DNA of 64,000 nucleotides from Amycolatopsis sp. CA-128772 (lineage in GTDB: Bacteria; Actinomycetota; Actinomycetes; Mycobacteriales; Pseudonocardiaceae): NCBI RefSeq assembly GCF_002904295.1, contig NZ_PPHG01000097.1:1-64000 (forward strand), given 5' to 3'. Shown piece by piece: positions 9,041-16,271 of the stretch (positions within the stretch are counted from its first letter, which is position 1; every line of letters starts with the position of its first letter). Made by a program: the position numbers and the translations under genes. Below the pieces are notes generated by a model that saw only the letters and a program-made list of their open reading frames with translations, was not told the DNA's origin and made no database searches.

Positions 9041-9060
9041 CTCGCCACCGGGGGAAGTGA
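8725..9060 (+). CDS. Hypothetical protein with repeat-generated tail
   Basis: 111 residues. The first 65 look protein-like (EAWFDDVLSGRTARDEADRW, then MRWLRDDFAG), recalling small actinobacterial proteins of unknown function. From residue 67 the sequence becomes SRKPEAG three times, exactly what a 7-bp repeat gives when read through three frames, and then an Arg-rich tail. I suspect the original C-terminus was lost and replaced by repeat expansion. The GTG start at 8725 follows GGAGGTGG by six bases; ATG 8737 is an alternative. Confidence 0.5.
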   Translation: MCDEMKREPAGELSATGPGLGEIEAWFDDVLSGRTARDEADRWAMRWLRDDFAGVVELDADQLLASRRKPEAGSRKPEAGSRKPEAGSRARAARLGQSGRGVVRGARHRGK

Positions 9061-9130
9061 GGGTGGCGGGCCGCCGGGGGTGGGGTTCGCTCTGTAGTTG
9101 TCAAAGAACACGCCGTGGGACACTGGGGTC

Positions 9131-9304
9131 ATGGCGGGCGAACAGCGCAAACCCCAGGCCGACAGCGAGCAGCGCCGCCGGGTGGACGAGATCTTCGGGG
9201 ACGTTCTGCCCGAGACGACTTCCGACGAACGCGATCCCGAGCGGCGCACCGGTCTCCCGGATGACTGGTACCGGGAGAACCGGCCACCGCACCACGACCG
9301 TTGA
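9131..9304 (+). CDS. Small charged hypothetical protein
   Basis: 57 residues, hydrophilic, with no membrane segment: MAGEQRKPQADSEQRRR at the start, then DEIFGDVLPETTSDER, and LPDDWYRENRPPHHDR at the C-terminus. It resembles short conserved actinobacterial proteins of unknown function. It converges on mscL with a 7-bp gap. ATG 9131 is preferred to an upstream TTG because the protein character starts there. Confidence 0.6.
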   Translation: MAGEQRKPQADSEQRRRVDEIFGDVLPETTSDERDPERRTGLPDDWYRENRPPHHDR

Positions 9305-9311
9305 CCGATGG

Positions 9312-9725
9312 TCAGTCGCGGCCGGTTTCGCGCTGGTTCTGGGCGCGTAGCAGGTCGCGGATCTCGGTCAGGAGCTCCACGTCCGTCGGCTCCGACGGGC
9401 CCGGCTCCTGGCCGCGCTTGCGGCGCTCCTGGACCTTCTTCACCGGCAGCACGATCACGAAGTAGACCACCGCCGCGACCAGTACGAAGTTGATCGCCGC
9501 GTTGATCACGCCGCCGAAGTCCAGGAACGTGGCCTGGTTGTTGTCGAAGATCTGGTAGCCGAGGCCCTTCGCGGCGTCCGTGCCGCCGATCGTGCTGATC
9601 AGCGGCTTGATCAGGCCGTTGGTGAACGCCGTGACGATCGCCGTGAACGCCGAGCCGATGACCACCGCCACGGCGAGGTCGACGACGTTGCCGCGCATCA
9701 GGAAGTCCTTGAAACCTTTGAGCAC
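9312..9725 (-). CDS. mscL: Large-conductance mechanosensitive channel MscL
   Basis: 137 residues, normal family length. The N-terminal GFKDFLMRGNVVDLAVAVVI is the amphipathic S1 helix plus start of TM1, residues 75-95 form TM2 (INFVLVAAVVYFVIVLPVKK), and a cytoplasmic helix ends in VELLTEIRDLLRAQ. A homopentamer that opens under membrane tension to release solutes during osmotic downshock. Monocistronic in appearance. Confidence 0.96.
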   Translation of the reverse strand: MLKGFKDFLMRGNVVDLAVAVVIGSAFTAIVTAFTNGLIKPLISTIGGTDAAKGLGYQIFDNNQATFLDFGGVINAAINFVLVAAVVYFVIVLPVKKVQERRKRGQEPGPSEPTDVELLTEIRDLLRAQNQRETGRD

Positions 9726-9782
9726 CTTGCTCTCCTCACGAACCGGGAAGGGGACGCCGTCGCCCGTCTCGGCGGGCGCGGG

Positions 9783-10400
9783 CTAGCGGAGAGTAACCGT
9801 TACCGGACGCTCCAGTGAAATCGCCGCCACCCTCGTCGCGATCGCCTCCGGCAGCCGGAGCAGCACCAGCGGCCCCTTGGCGGTGGCCGCCTCCGGGTGC
9901 CCGACCGTCACCACCGTGGCCCCGCCGGCCAGCACGGCCGCGGGCCCGCCCGGTTCCGGCGCGGCCACGACGTCGACGCGCCGGCCGGGACCCAGCAGCT
10001 CGGCTACGGCCGCGTCGGCCAGGCGGACCGGCACCGTCGCCGTTCCGGGGTCACCCGGCGCGGGGATGGCCGCCAGGCGGACGTCGGTCAGCGGCTCGCC
10101 GGCCCGGACGGCGGCCGCCAGCAGGCGGCCGTCGACGGCGTCGAGGGAGCTCAACACGCCGGGCGGGCGGGCTTGATCGGGAACGTCGGCCAGCCGGACG
10201 TCGGCAGCGCGCAGCGTCGTGCCGGGAGGAAGGTCGTGGGCCGCGAGGACGGTCGGGGCGCCTCGCGCGGAGCCGGGGTGCAGGAGCAGCAACGCGCCGG
10301 TCAGCAGCAGGCAGGCGGCGAGCCAGCGGCGGATCAGCCGCGTCCGCCGGCCTGGCAGCCGGGTGAGATCGGGTAGGTGGAACTTCGCCAGGACGTCCAC
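9783..10400 (-). CDS. SAF-domain protein, CpaB/RcpC-like
   Basis: 205 residues: a basic N-terminus, one hydrophobic segment at about 26-43 (WLAACLLLTGALLLL), then a SAF domain (VLAAHDLPPGTTLRAADVRL) and a RcpC-like beta-rich region with GRRVDVVAA. CpaB-type proteins sit in Flp/Tad pilus assembly, but no other tad gene is in the window, so the role is uncertain. It precedes mscL on the same strand with a 57-bp gap. Confidence 0.8.
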   Translation of the reverse strand: MDVLAKFHLPDLTRLPGRRTRLIRRWLAACLLLTGALLLLHPGSARGAPTVLAAHDLPPGTTLRAADVRLADVPDQARPPGVLSSLDAVDGRLLAAAVRAGEPLTDVRLAAIPAPGDPGTATVPVRLADAAVAELLGPGRRVDVVAAPEPGGPAAVLAGGATVVTVGHPEAATAKGPLVLLRLPEAIATRVAAISLERPVTVTLR

Positions 10401-10495
10401 GGTGCCCCCTCGGTCGGATCGGGTGCGGCGCTCTGCCGCACGAGATCGACGTTAGGGAAGCCGGACGGGCCGCCGGAAGGGCCTCGTCCGGCATC

Positions 10496-10522
10496 TGTGG
10501 ACAACCGGGGTGTTGTGGATAA
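10496..10522. promoter_or_regulatory. Two DnaA-box-like 9-mers
   Basis: TGTGGACAA at 10496-10504 and TGTGGATAA at 10514-10522 are the reverse complements of TTGTCCACA and TTATCCACA, both matching the DnaA-box consensus. They lie 18 bp apart in the same orientation between the SAF-domain gene and the FmdB-family gene. Whether DnaA binds here is inference. Confidence 0.4.
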
Positions 10523-10531
10523 CCCGGGGGG

Positions 10532-10834
10532 TCAGGACGCCGCGGCGGCCGTTTTCGTCGTCCCCGAGGAGGAAGATGCCGAGCTGCTCGTGTCCGGCTT
10601 CGACTCCGTCTTGGTCTCGGTCTTCGCCGGGGTCGCGGCGGTGCTCGCCTTGCTCGAGTCGCGCGAGTCGGTGCGGTAGAACCCGCTCCCCTTGAAGACG
10701 ACGCCGACCGAGCTGAAGACCTTGCGCAGCGCTCCGGAGCACTGCGGGCAGACGGTCAGGCTGGGGTCCGAGAACGACTGCACGGCTTCGAACCGGTGGT
10801 CGCATTCTTTGCAGGCGTACTGGTACGTAGGCAC
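10532..10834 (-). CDS. FmdB-family zinc-ribbon protein
   Basis: 100 residues. The N-terminal half is the FmdB regulatory domain: YQYACKECDHRFE and LTVCPQCSGALRKVF provide two CxxC pairs for zinc. The C-terminal 45 residues are a low-complexity Ser/Thr/Lys/Ala tail. GTG 10834 is chosen because AAAGGAG ends six bases before it; an in-frame GTG at 10855 lies upstream of that ribosome binding site. Function in this family is unclear, possibly regulatory. Confidence 0.88.
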   Translation of the reverse strand: MPTYQYACKECDHRFEAVQSFSDPSLTVCPQCSGALRKVFSSVGVVFKGSGFYRTDSRDSSKASTAATPAKTETKTESKPDTSSSASSSSGTTKTAAAAS

Positions 10835-10920
10835 TGACGGCTCCTTTGCTGGCACTCATCCGACTTGAGTGCCAACCCGATTGTGCGGGAAAACCTTCCC
10901 GGAAAGCAATTCCTGGTTGC

Positions 10921-11511
10921 TCACACCGGCAGCTCGACCAGGCCTCGACCGGGCGTCAAGGCCCCGGTCATGCGCACGTCGTGCGCCTCCCCGGGCAGCC
11001 GCTCGACCAGCTCCTCGTCCCGGACGACCGCCAGGAAGGCGGTGCCGGCCGCGGCGAAGACCAGCGAACGGTCGTAATGACCGGCGCCGCGCCCGAGCCG
11101 GACACCCCGGTGGTCCACGGCCAGCGCGGGCACCAGCACCAGTTCCGCCGCGCCCACGGCGTCGGTACCCAGGCGTTTCCCGCCCGGCTCGCGGATGCCC
11201 CGGAACCGGCTGGGCACCAGATCGGCCTCGCCGGTGTACTCGGCCCAGTCGAGCGGCTCGGTCCGTGACCGGATGACGGGCAGGAGGACTCGCGCGCCCC
11301 CGGCCGCGAGCGCGTCGACGAACGCCGTCGTGCCCGGCTCGGTACCGAACGGCAGGTACGCGCACACGGTCTCCGCTGTGACCTTCGACACCGCAGCGAC
11401 CAGCGCCGATGCCTCCCGGGCGTGGGATTCGGCTGCCTGGTCCGCCCGTGCGCGCAGCAGGCGGTCACGCCACTCCGCCTTGCTCGGGTGCTCATTGCCC
11501 AGCGCATGCAT
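10921..11511 (-). CDS. 5-formyltetrahydrofolate cyclo-ligase
   Basis: 196 residues. ATP-dependent conversion of 5-formyl-THF to 5,10-methenyl-THF, a cytosolic folate salvage step. Seen: basic N-terminus with KAEWRDRLL, YLPFGTEPGT, and the C-terminal GRGAGHYDRSL, a variant of the family GxGxGYYDR nucleotide-binding motif with His for the first Tyr. The gene is divergent from galU with only 24 bp between the starts, so the promoters must overlap. Confidence 0.92.
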   Translation of the reverse strand: MHALGNEHPSKAEWRDRLLRARADQAAESHAREASALVAAVSKVTAETVCAYLPFGTEPGTTAFVDALAAGGARVLLPVIRSRTEPLDWAEYTGEADLVPSRFRGIREPGGKRLGTDAVGAAELVLVPALAVDHRGVRLGRGAGHYDRSLVFAAAGTAFLAVVRDEELVERLPGEAHDVRMTGALTPGRGLVELPV

Positions 11512-11535
11512 GACCTCACGTTAGGCTTTGCGCCC

Positions 11536-12441
11536 ATGACGGGCGCCGCAACCTCCCAGACGTTCAGAACCGCCATCGTGCCTGCCGCCGGCCTCGGGAC
11601 ACGGTTCCTCCCGGCGACGAAAGCAGTGCCCAAGGAGCTCCTGCCGGTGGTGGACACCCCGGGGATCGAGCTGGTCGCGGCCGAGGCCGCCGCCGCGGGG
11701 GCGGAACGCCTGGTCATCGTGACCTCACCGGGCAAGGACGCCGTCGTCCGGTACTTCGAAGAGCAGCCCGAGCTGGAGCAGAACCTCGAGGCCAAGGGCA
11801 AGACCGCGCTACTGGACAAGGTGCGCCGCGGCTCGAACCTCCTCGCCGTCGAAACCGCCATCCAGGAGCAGGCCCTCGGCCTCGGCCACGCCGTCGCGCA
11901 GGCCGAACCCAACCTGCGCCCGGACGACGAGGCCGTCGCCGTGCTGCTCCCGGACGACCTCGTGCTGCCCACCGGCGTGCTCGAGAAGATGAGCGCCGTG
12001 CGCGCCGAGTTCGGCGGCAGCGTGCTCTGCGCGTTCGACATCCCGAAGGCCGAGATCTCGCCGTACGGCGTGTTCGACGTCAGCGACACCGGTGATGACG
12101 ACGTCAAGCGCGTGCACGGGATGGTCGAGAAGCCGAAGCCGGAGGACGCGCCGTCGACCTACGCCGCGGCCGGCCGGTACCTGCTCGACCGGGCGATCTT
12201 CGACGCGCTCAAGCGGATCACCCCGGGCAGCGGCGGCGAGCTGCAGCTGACCGACGCGGTCGCGCTGCTGATCTCCGAGGGACACCCGGTGCACGTCGTC
12301 GTGCACCGCGGTGGACGCCACGACCTGGGGAATCCGGGTGGTTTCCTGCGCGCCGCGGTCGATTTCGCGCTCGAAACGCCCGAGTACGGTCCATCTTTAC
12401 GGGCGTGGCTGACGGAACGGATCGGGACAGAGCGCCCATGA
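11536..12441 (+). CDS. galU: UTP-glucose-1-phosphate uridylyltransferase GalU
   Basis: 301 residues. Makes UDP-glucose from UTP and glucose-1-phosphate for cell-envelope sugars. The N-terminal AGLGTRFLPATKAVPKELL is the nucleotidyltransferase signature, with VLLPDDLVL as the metal-binding block and VEKPKPEDAPS downstream. ATG 11536 is used, giving the usual short leader before the signature. The stop overlaps the start of glp (ATGA), as in many actinobacteria where galU, glp and a RimJ-like acetyltransferase are linked. Confidence 0.96.
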   Translation: MTGAATSQTFRTAIVPAAGLGTRFLPATKAVPKELLPVVDTPGIELVAAEAAAAGAERLVIVTSPGKDAVVRYFEEQPELEQNLEAKGKTALLDKVRRGSNLLAVETAIQEQALGLGHAVAQAEPNLRPDDEAVAVLLPDDLVLPTGVLEKMSAVRAEFGGSVLCAFDIPKAEISPYGVFDVSDTGDDDVKRVHGMVEKPKPEDAPSTYAAAGRYLLDRAIFDALKRITPGSGGELQLTDAVALLISEGHPVHVVVHRGGRHDLGNPGGFLRAAVDFALETPEYGPSLRAWLTERIGTERP

Positions 12442-13715
12442 CGGAATCCCTCGACGCGGCGCGGCCGGAGGTGGCCGAGGAGGAGGCCGAGTTCCGCTCG
12501 GTCGACGCGCAGATCGCGATGACACTGGACGCGGCCGTCCGGCCCCAGCCGGTGCGGGTGGCGATCTCCGAGGCCCAGGGCCTGCTCTGCGCCGAGGAGG
12601 TGGTCGCCGAGCACGCGCTGCCCGGGTTCGACCAGGCCGCGATCGACGGGTACGCGGTGCGCAGCGTCGACGTCCGCAACGCCGGGCAGGAGCCGGTCCA
12701 GCTGCCGGTCGTCGGGGAGATCGCGGCGGGTTCGCGCCAGCCGCGGCGGCTCCAGCCCGGCCAGGCCGTGCGCGTCGACACCGGGGCGCCGCTGCCGACG
12801 CTGGCCGACGCGGTCGTGCCGCTCGCCTACACCGACGGGCACCAGGCCAAGGTCACCGTGCACCGGTCGGTGCCGTCGGCGGGCTACGTGCGGCGGGCGG
12901 GCGAGGACGTCCAGATCGGGGACGTCGCCGTGCGCCGCGGCGACACGATCGGCTCGGCCCAGGTCGGCCTGCTCGCCGCGGTCGGGCGGGCGAAGGTGCT
13001 CGTCTACCCGCGGCCGCGGGTGTCGATCGTGTCGGTCGGCGACGAGCTGGTCGACATCGACCGGACGCCGTCGGTCGGGCAGGTCTACGACGTCAACTCC
13101 TACGCGCTGGCCGCGGCCGCCCGGGACGCGGGCGCCGAGGTCAGCCGGGTCGGCATCGTGCCCAGCGAGCCGAAGAAGCTGCGGGAGGTCGTCGAGGGCC
13201 GGCTGCTGATGTCGGAGATCGTCGTGGTCGCGGGCGGCGCCGGGGGCGCCACCGGCGACGAGGTCCACGCCGCGCTGTCCGACCTCGGCCGGATCGACAT
13301 GACGCGGGTGGCGATGCACCCCGGCTCGGTGCAGGGGTTCGGCCGGCTCGGCCCCGACTCCGTGCCCACCTTCCTCATCCCGGGCAACCCGATGAGCGCG
13401 CTGGTGGTGTTCGAGGTGCTGGTGCGGCCGCTGATCCGGGCGGCGCGCGGGACCCGCAACCCGCACCGGCGGATCGTCGGCGCGCGGCTGCTGTCGCCGG
13501 TCACCTCGACCGAGGGCCGTCGGGGTTTCCTGCGCGGCCAGCTGCTGCGCGACGAGGCGAACGGGGAGTACCTGGTCCAGCCGCTCGGCCAGTCCGGGGC
13601 GCACCTGCTCGCGTCGCTGGCCGAGGCGAACTGCCTGATCAACGTGCCGGAAGAGGCCACCGAGGTGCCCGCGGGCGAACAGGTGCAGGTCACCTTCCTG
13701 GCGCAACGGGCCTGA
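12438..13715 (+). CDS. glp: Gephyrin-like MoeA paralogue Glp
   Basis: 425 residues with the four-domain MoeA layout: FDQAAIDGYAVRS near residue 65, a MoCF domain with VSIVSVGDELVD and MHPGSVQGFGRLG, and a C-terminal beta-barrel. The MoeA active-site block GGVSVGxxD reads GGAGGATGDE here, and the usual RPGKP reads HPGSV, so Mo-insertase activity is doubtful. In Corynebacterium, Glp binds FtsZ and the membrane receptor GlpR; position between galU and an acetyltransferase, with glpR 832 bp downstream, fits that role. Confidence 0.9.
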   Translation: MTESLDAARPEVAEEEAEFRSVDAQIAMTLDAAVRPQPVRVAISEAQGLLCAEEVVAEHALPGFDQAAIDGYAVRSVDVRNAGQEPVQLPVVGEIAAGSRQPRRLQPGQAVRVDTGAPLPTLADAVVPLAYTDGHQAKVTVHRSVPSAGYVRRAGEDVQIGDVAVRRGDTIGSAQVGLLAAVGRAKVLVYPRPRVSIVSVGDELVDIDRTPSVGQVYDVNSYALAAAARDAGAEVSRVGIVPSEPKKLREVVEGRLLMSEIVVVAGGAGGATGDEVHAALSDLGRIDMTRVAMHPGSVQGFGRLGPDSVPTFLIPGNPMSALVVFEVLVRPLIRAARGTRNPHRRIVGARLLSPVTSTEGRRGFLRGQLLRDEANGEYLVQPLGQSGAHLLASLAEANCLINVPEEATEVPAGEQVQVTFLAQRA

Positions 13716-14383
13716 TGAACTCCGTGTCGGGCGTGTCCTATCCGGTCGAGAGCCGGCACCCGGGCTGGCCGGCGCGGCTCGGCCCGCTGCGGGTGCCCGC
13801 GGGCGAGGTCGCGGTCCGGCCGGTCCGGCTGCGCGACGCCGGCGAGTGGAGCCGGATCCGCCTGAGGGACCGGGCGCACCTCGAAATGTGGGAACCCACC
13901 GGCGTCGGCCCGTGGCCGGAACGCAACGCCTTCTGGTCGTGGCCGTCGCAGTGGGCGGCCCTGCGCTCGCTCGCTCGGCGTGGTCAGTGCCTCCCGTTCA
14001 CCATCACCCTGGACGGTCGTCTCGCCGGACAGATCACTGTGGGTAATGTCATCCGGGCGTCGCTGCGGTCGGCCTGGATCGGCTACTGGGTATCGTCCGA
14101 CGTCGTCCGCGGCGGGGTGGCCACGGCCGCCGTCGCGCTCGTCACCGACCACGCCTTCGCCTCGGCCGGGCTGCACCGGCTGGAGGCCACCGTGCGTCCG
14201 GAAAACCGCGCCAGCCTGCGGGTTCTCGCCAAGGCCGGCTACCGGCAGGAGGGCCTGTTCGAGCGCTACCTCGACGTCGCGGGGGGCTGGCGGGACCACT
14301 ACTGCTTCGCCGTCACGCGCGAAGAAACCGGCTCCGGGCTGGTGTCGCGGCTGGTCGCCGCGGGCCGCGCCGAGTACGCCTGA
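13715..14383 (+). CDS. RimJ/RimL-type GNAT N-acetyltransferase
   Basis: 222 residues. GNAT fold with IGYWVSSDVVRGGVATAAV as the acetyl-CoA P-loop region, then LEATVRPENRASLRVLAKAG and YRQEGLFERYLDV, characteristic of the ribosomal-protein acetyltransferase group. ATG 13715 shares one base with the glp stop, so galU-glp-GNAT is one translationally coupled operon. The substrate is unknown; linkage makes a cell-division protein conceivable but unproven. Confidence 0.9.
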   Translation: MNSVSGVSYPVESRHPGWPARLGPLRVPAGEVAVRPVRLRDAGEWSRIRLRDRAHLEMWEPTGVGPWPERNAFWSWPSQWAALRSLARRGQCLPFTITLDGRLAGQITVGNVIRASLRSAWIGYWVSSDVVRGGVATAAVALVTDHAFASAGLHRLEATVRPENRASLRVLAKAGYRQEGLFERYLDVAGGWRDHYCFAVTREETGSGLVSRLVAAGRAEYA

Positions 14384-14495
14384 CCGTGATTACCCACCCG
14401 GGTCAGTAGCTGCGTTACCACATGCTGTTAGTTTCACCTAATCCGGTGAGGCTTTCCCGTGATCGAACCCGGCGAGTCTGCGCCCGATCTGTTAC

Positions 14496-14546
14496 TCCTG
14501 TGACTAACGTGATTCGTGGTGGAAGGATCGGGGGAGGTGACGGGAG
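14496..14546 (+). promoter_or_regulatory. Putative glpR promoter and ribosome binding site
   Basis: The 163-bp gap before glpR holds TGTGACTAACGTGATT with a TAACGT -10-like hexamer at 14505-14510, and GGGGGAGG a few bases before ATG 14547. No good -35 was found. The TGTGA...GTGA character could be a regulator site. Weak evidence. Confidence 0.3.
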
Positions 14547-15365
14547 ATGCCCAGCTCCGTGATCATCGTCGCGCTCGCCGCGGCATGGCTCGTCGTACTC
14601 GTGCCCATGGTCGCGCGACGGCGGCAGCAGGTCGCGAGAACGGCCGACTCGGCGCTCGCGGCCAGGGTCGTGCGCAGTGGACGCAACGAGGACCGGGAGG
14701 AATTCGTCATGTCCGACGACATCGGGAAATCCCGGCCTTCGGTCGAGGACGACCTGGCCGAGCTGGAGGCCGAGCTCGAGCTCGACGACGACGAACCGGA
14801 ACCCGACCCCGAGCCGCTCCCGCAGCCGAAGCGCGGCGGCCGCGTCGAACGCGACCGGCCCGGCTACCGGCCCGGCCGGGGCGGCTTCGACCCGGAGGCC
14901 GCCGAGATCGCGGCCCGCGCGAAGTACGGCTTCCGGCAGCGCATCGTGGTCATCCTGCTGGTGATCGCGGTGGCCACCGGCGTGGTGGCCGGTCTCGCCG
15001 TCCCGGTGGTCTGGTGGGGCCACGGCGTGGTCGACCTCGTGCTCGTCGGCTACCTCGTCTACCTGCGCCGCCAGGTGCGCATCGAAGAGGAGATCCGGCA
15101 GCGCCGGCTCGCCCGCTTCAACAGCACCCGCGCGCCCCGGCGCCAGTCCGTTCCCGCGCCTTCGGCGGCGGAAGAGGAGCACGCGCCGGAGGAGGACGTC
15201 GACGTCGTCGAACCGGTCCGCCGCGACGTGGTCGAGCGCCGGCCGTCCCCGACGTCCCGCGTCCGCCGCAGCGCGGTCGTCGTCGACCTGGACGACGAGG
15301 ACCCGGCGTTCGAGGAGCTCGACGAGCCCGGGACCGGCCCGTACCGGCGCGCGGTCGGCGAGTGA
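14547..15365 (+). CDS. glpR: Membrane receptor GlpR (SepX-like divisome protein)
   Basis: 272 residues. TM1 at residues 3-21 (SVIIVALAAAWLVVLVPM) followed by RRR, an acidic linker rich in Glu/Asp/Pro at 65-95, two more hydrophobic segments at about 131-171, then a cytoplasmic charged tail. This layout, with one N-terminal and two central helices, matches actinobacterial GlpR/SepX, which recruit Glp to the septum and interact with the FtsZ ring. The upstream glp supports the assignment. A tRNA gene follows after 54 bp. Confidence 0.82.
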   Translation: MPSSVIIVALAAAWLVVLVPMVARRRQQVARTADSALAARVVRSGRNEDREEFVMSDDIGKSRPSVEDDLAELEAELELDDDEPEPDPEPLPQPKRGGRVERDRPGYRPGRGGFDPEAAEIAARAKYGFRQRIVVILLVIAVATGVVAGLAVPVVWWGHGVVDLVLVGYLVYLRRQVRIEEEIRQRRLARFNSTRAPRRQSVPAPSAAEEEHAPEEDVDVVEPVRRDVVERRPSPTSRVRRSAVVVDLDDEDPAFEELDEPGTGPYRRAVGE

Positions 15366-15379
15366 CCCCCCTGCGTGGG

Positions 15380-15413
15380 GTGCTCGTAGGGCACTGCTAA
15401 GCTCTACGAGCAC
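15380..15413 (+). promoter_or_regulatory. Inverted repeat before tRNA-Ala, possible terminator/promoter
   Basis: GTGCTCGTAG (15380-15389) and CTACGAGCAC (15404-15413) are perfect 10-bp arms around a 14-base loop. The loop ends with TAAGCT at 15398-15403, a -10-like hexamer 16 bp before the tRNA. It may end glpR transcription or serve the tRNA promoter. Confidence 0.4.
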
Positions 15414-15419
15414 AACCAA

Positions 15420-15492
15420 GGGGCTGTAGCGCAGTTGGTAGCGCGTCTCGTTCGCATCGAGAAGGTCAGGGGTTCGATTCCCCTCAGCTCCA
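15420..15492 (+). tRNA. tRNA-Ala (anticodon CGC)
   Basis: 73 bases fold as a cloverleaf: acceptor GGGGCTG (15420-15426) pairs with CAGCTCC (15485-15491), a D-arm with GCGCAGTTGGTAGCGC, anticodon stem TCTCG/CGAGA around loop TTCGCAT giving anticodon CGC, and T-arm with GGTTCGATTCC. Discriminator base A at 15492. CCA is not fully encoded (ACC follows). Decayed mobile DNA begins about 160 bp downstream. Confidence 0.95.
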
Positions 15493-15651
15493 CCGATCTA
15501 CTGAGTCATTTTTATCCTGGCCTGAATGTGCTGGCAGGCGAAGGCTTGTTGCTGATCACAGGTGGATGATCACCGGCGTGTCGAGGTCCTGACATGGCGA
15601 AGCCCCTGGTGGCAGGACTTTCGACCAAGATCGTTCCGCAGGGCCAGGGGC

Positions 15652-15817
15652 CTTCATCTGCTGTTCTACCGTGCCGCGCTGCCGTTGTCGCATCAGGCTC
15701 TCACCTTCGTTTCCGGCCGCACCCGCACCCACCGCAAGCAGCTCGGTTCGGTGTGGCGCAAGCTCAACTCGGGGACAGCAGGCCCTGGCGGTACTGGTGT
15801 ACCTGTGCAAAAAGGAC
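15652..15817 (+). pseudogene. Remnant of an IS5-type transposase N-terminus
   Basis: LLFYRAALPLSHQALTF and then TRTHRKQLGSVWRKLNSG (from 15658) continue as GQQALAVLVYLCKKD (15773-15817) only after a frame change near 15772. This run closely resembles the HTH-containing N-terminus of IS5-type transposases common in actinobacteria. No DDE domain follows. A broken fragment, not a functional gene; identification is from recall of the family sequence. Confidence 0.55.
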
Positions 15818-15850
15818 TTGCTCGGGGCAGCTCCTGCCGAGGCCCTCGTC

Positions 15851-15985
15851 GGCCGAGGCCCCGCGGACTGGTCACCGATGACGTCCACTTCGACGTCATC
15901 GCCCCCGGGCACCGAAACCCGCGGAAAGGTCAACGCCGCGCAATTCGCCTCCGGCGCCCGCACCGCCTGGCACCGGCACGGCGCT
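15851..15985 (+). pseudogene. Remnant of a small cupin gene with two frame changes
   Basis: GPADW in one frame, VTDDVHFDVIAPG in another (about 15874-15909), then TETRGKVNAAQFASGARTAW and HRHG back in the first frame (15911-15982). Joined, they read like the start of a cupin protein, GARTAWHRHG being the metal-binding motif 1. Two opposite frameshifts and loss of the rest mark it as decayed. The remaining sequence from 15493 to 16271 holds nothing else I can support. Confidence 0.5.
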
Positions 15986-16271
15986 GCCCCTGAGCACTTC
16001 GTGCCCCACCTGGCCATCTGGGACGGCCTCGCCGACAGCCAGGACGGCCGGAAACCGAGGCGGCTTCCACCATGCCGCGGGTAGACAATGCGCAAAATCG
16101 CAAGGATGCAGAAGTCGTCCCGCATTGCTGCGCCCCTACGACGCCGGCCGGCACGCTGTCCTCTCCGGCCGACAGCGGCCAATAGTTCAGTAGCCGTACG
16201 GGGTGGCTCCCCGGTTGTTCTTGCACCCGGCGTCACCGGAAGGTTACCGGCAGCAAACCTAAGGAGCTGCC

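Noticed and set aside
15420-16271. Integrated element with tRNA attachment sites
   Set aside because: No second copy of the tRNA 3' end and no integrase gene were found; only fragments remain.
16090-16271. Riboswitch ahead of the S1 protease gene
   Set aside because: Some inverted stretches exist but no conserved riboswitch core could be recognised by eye.
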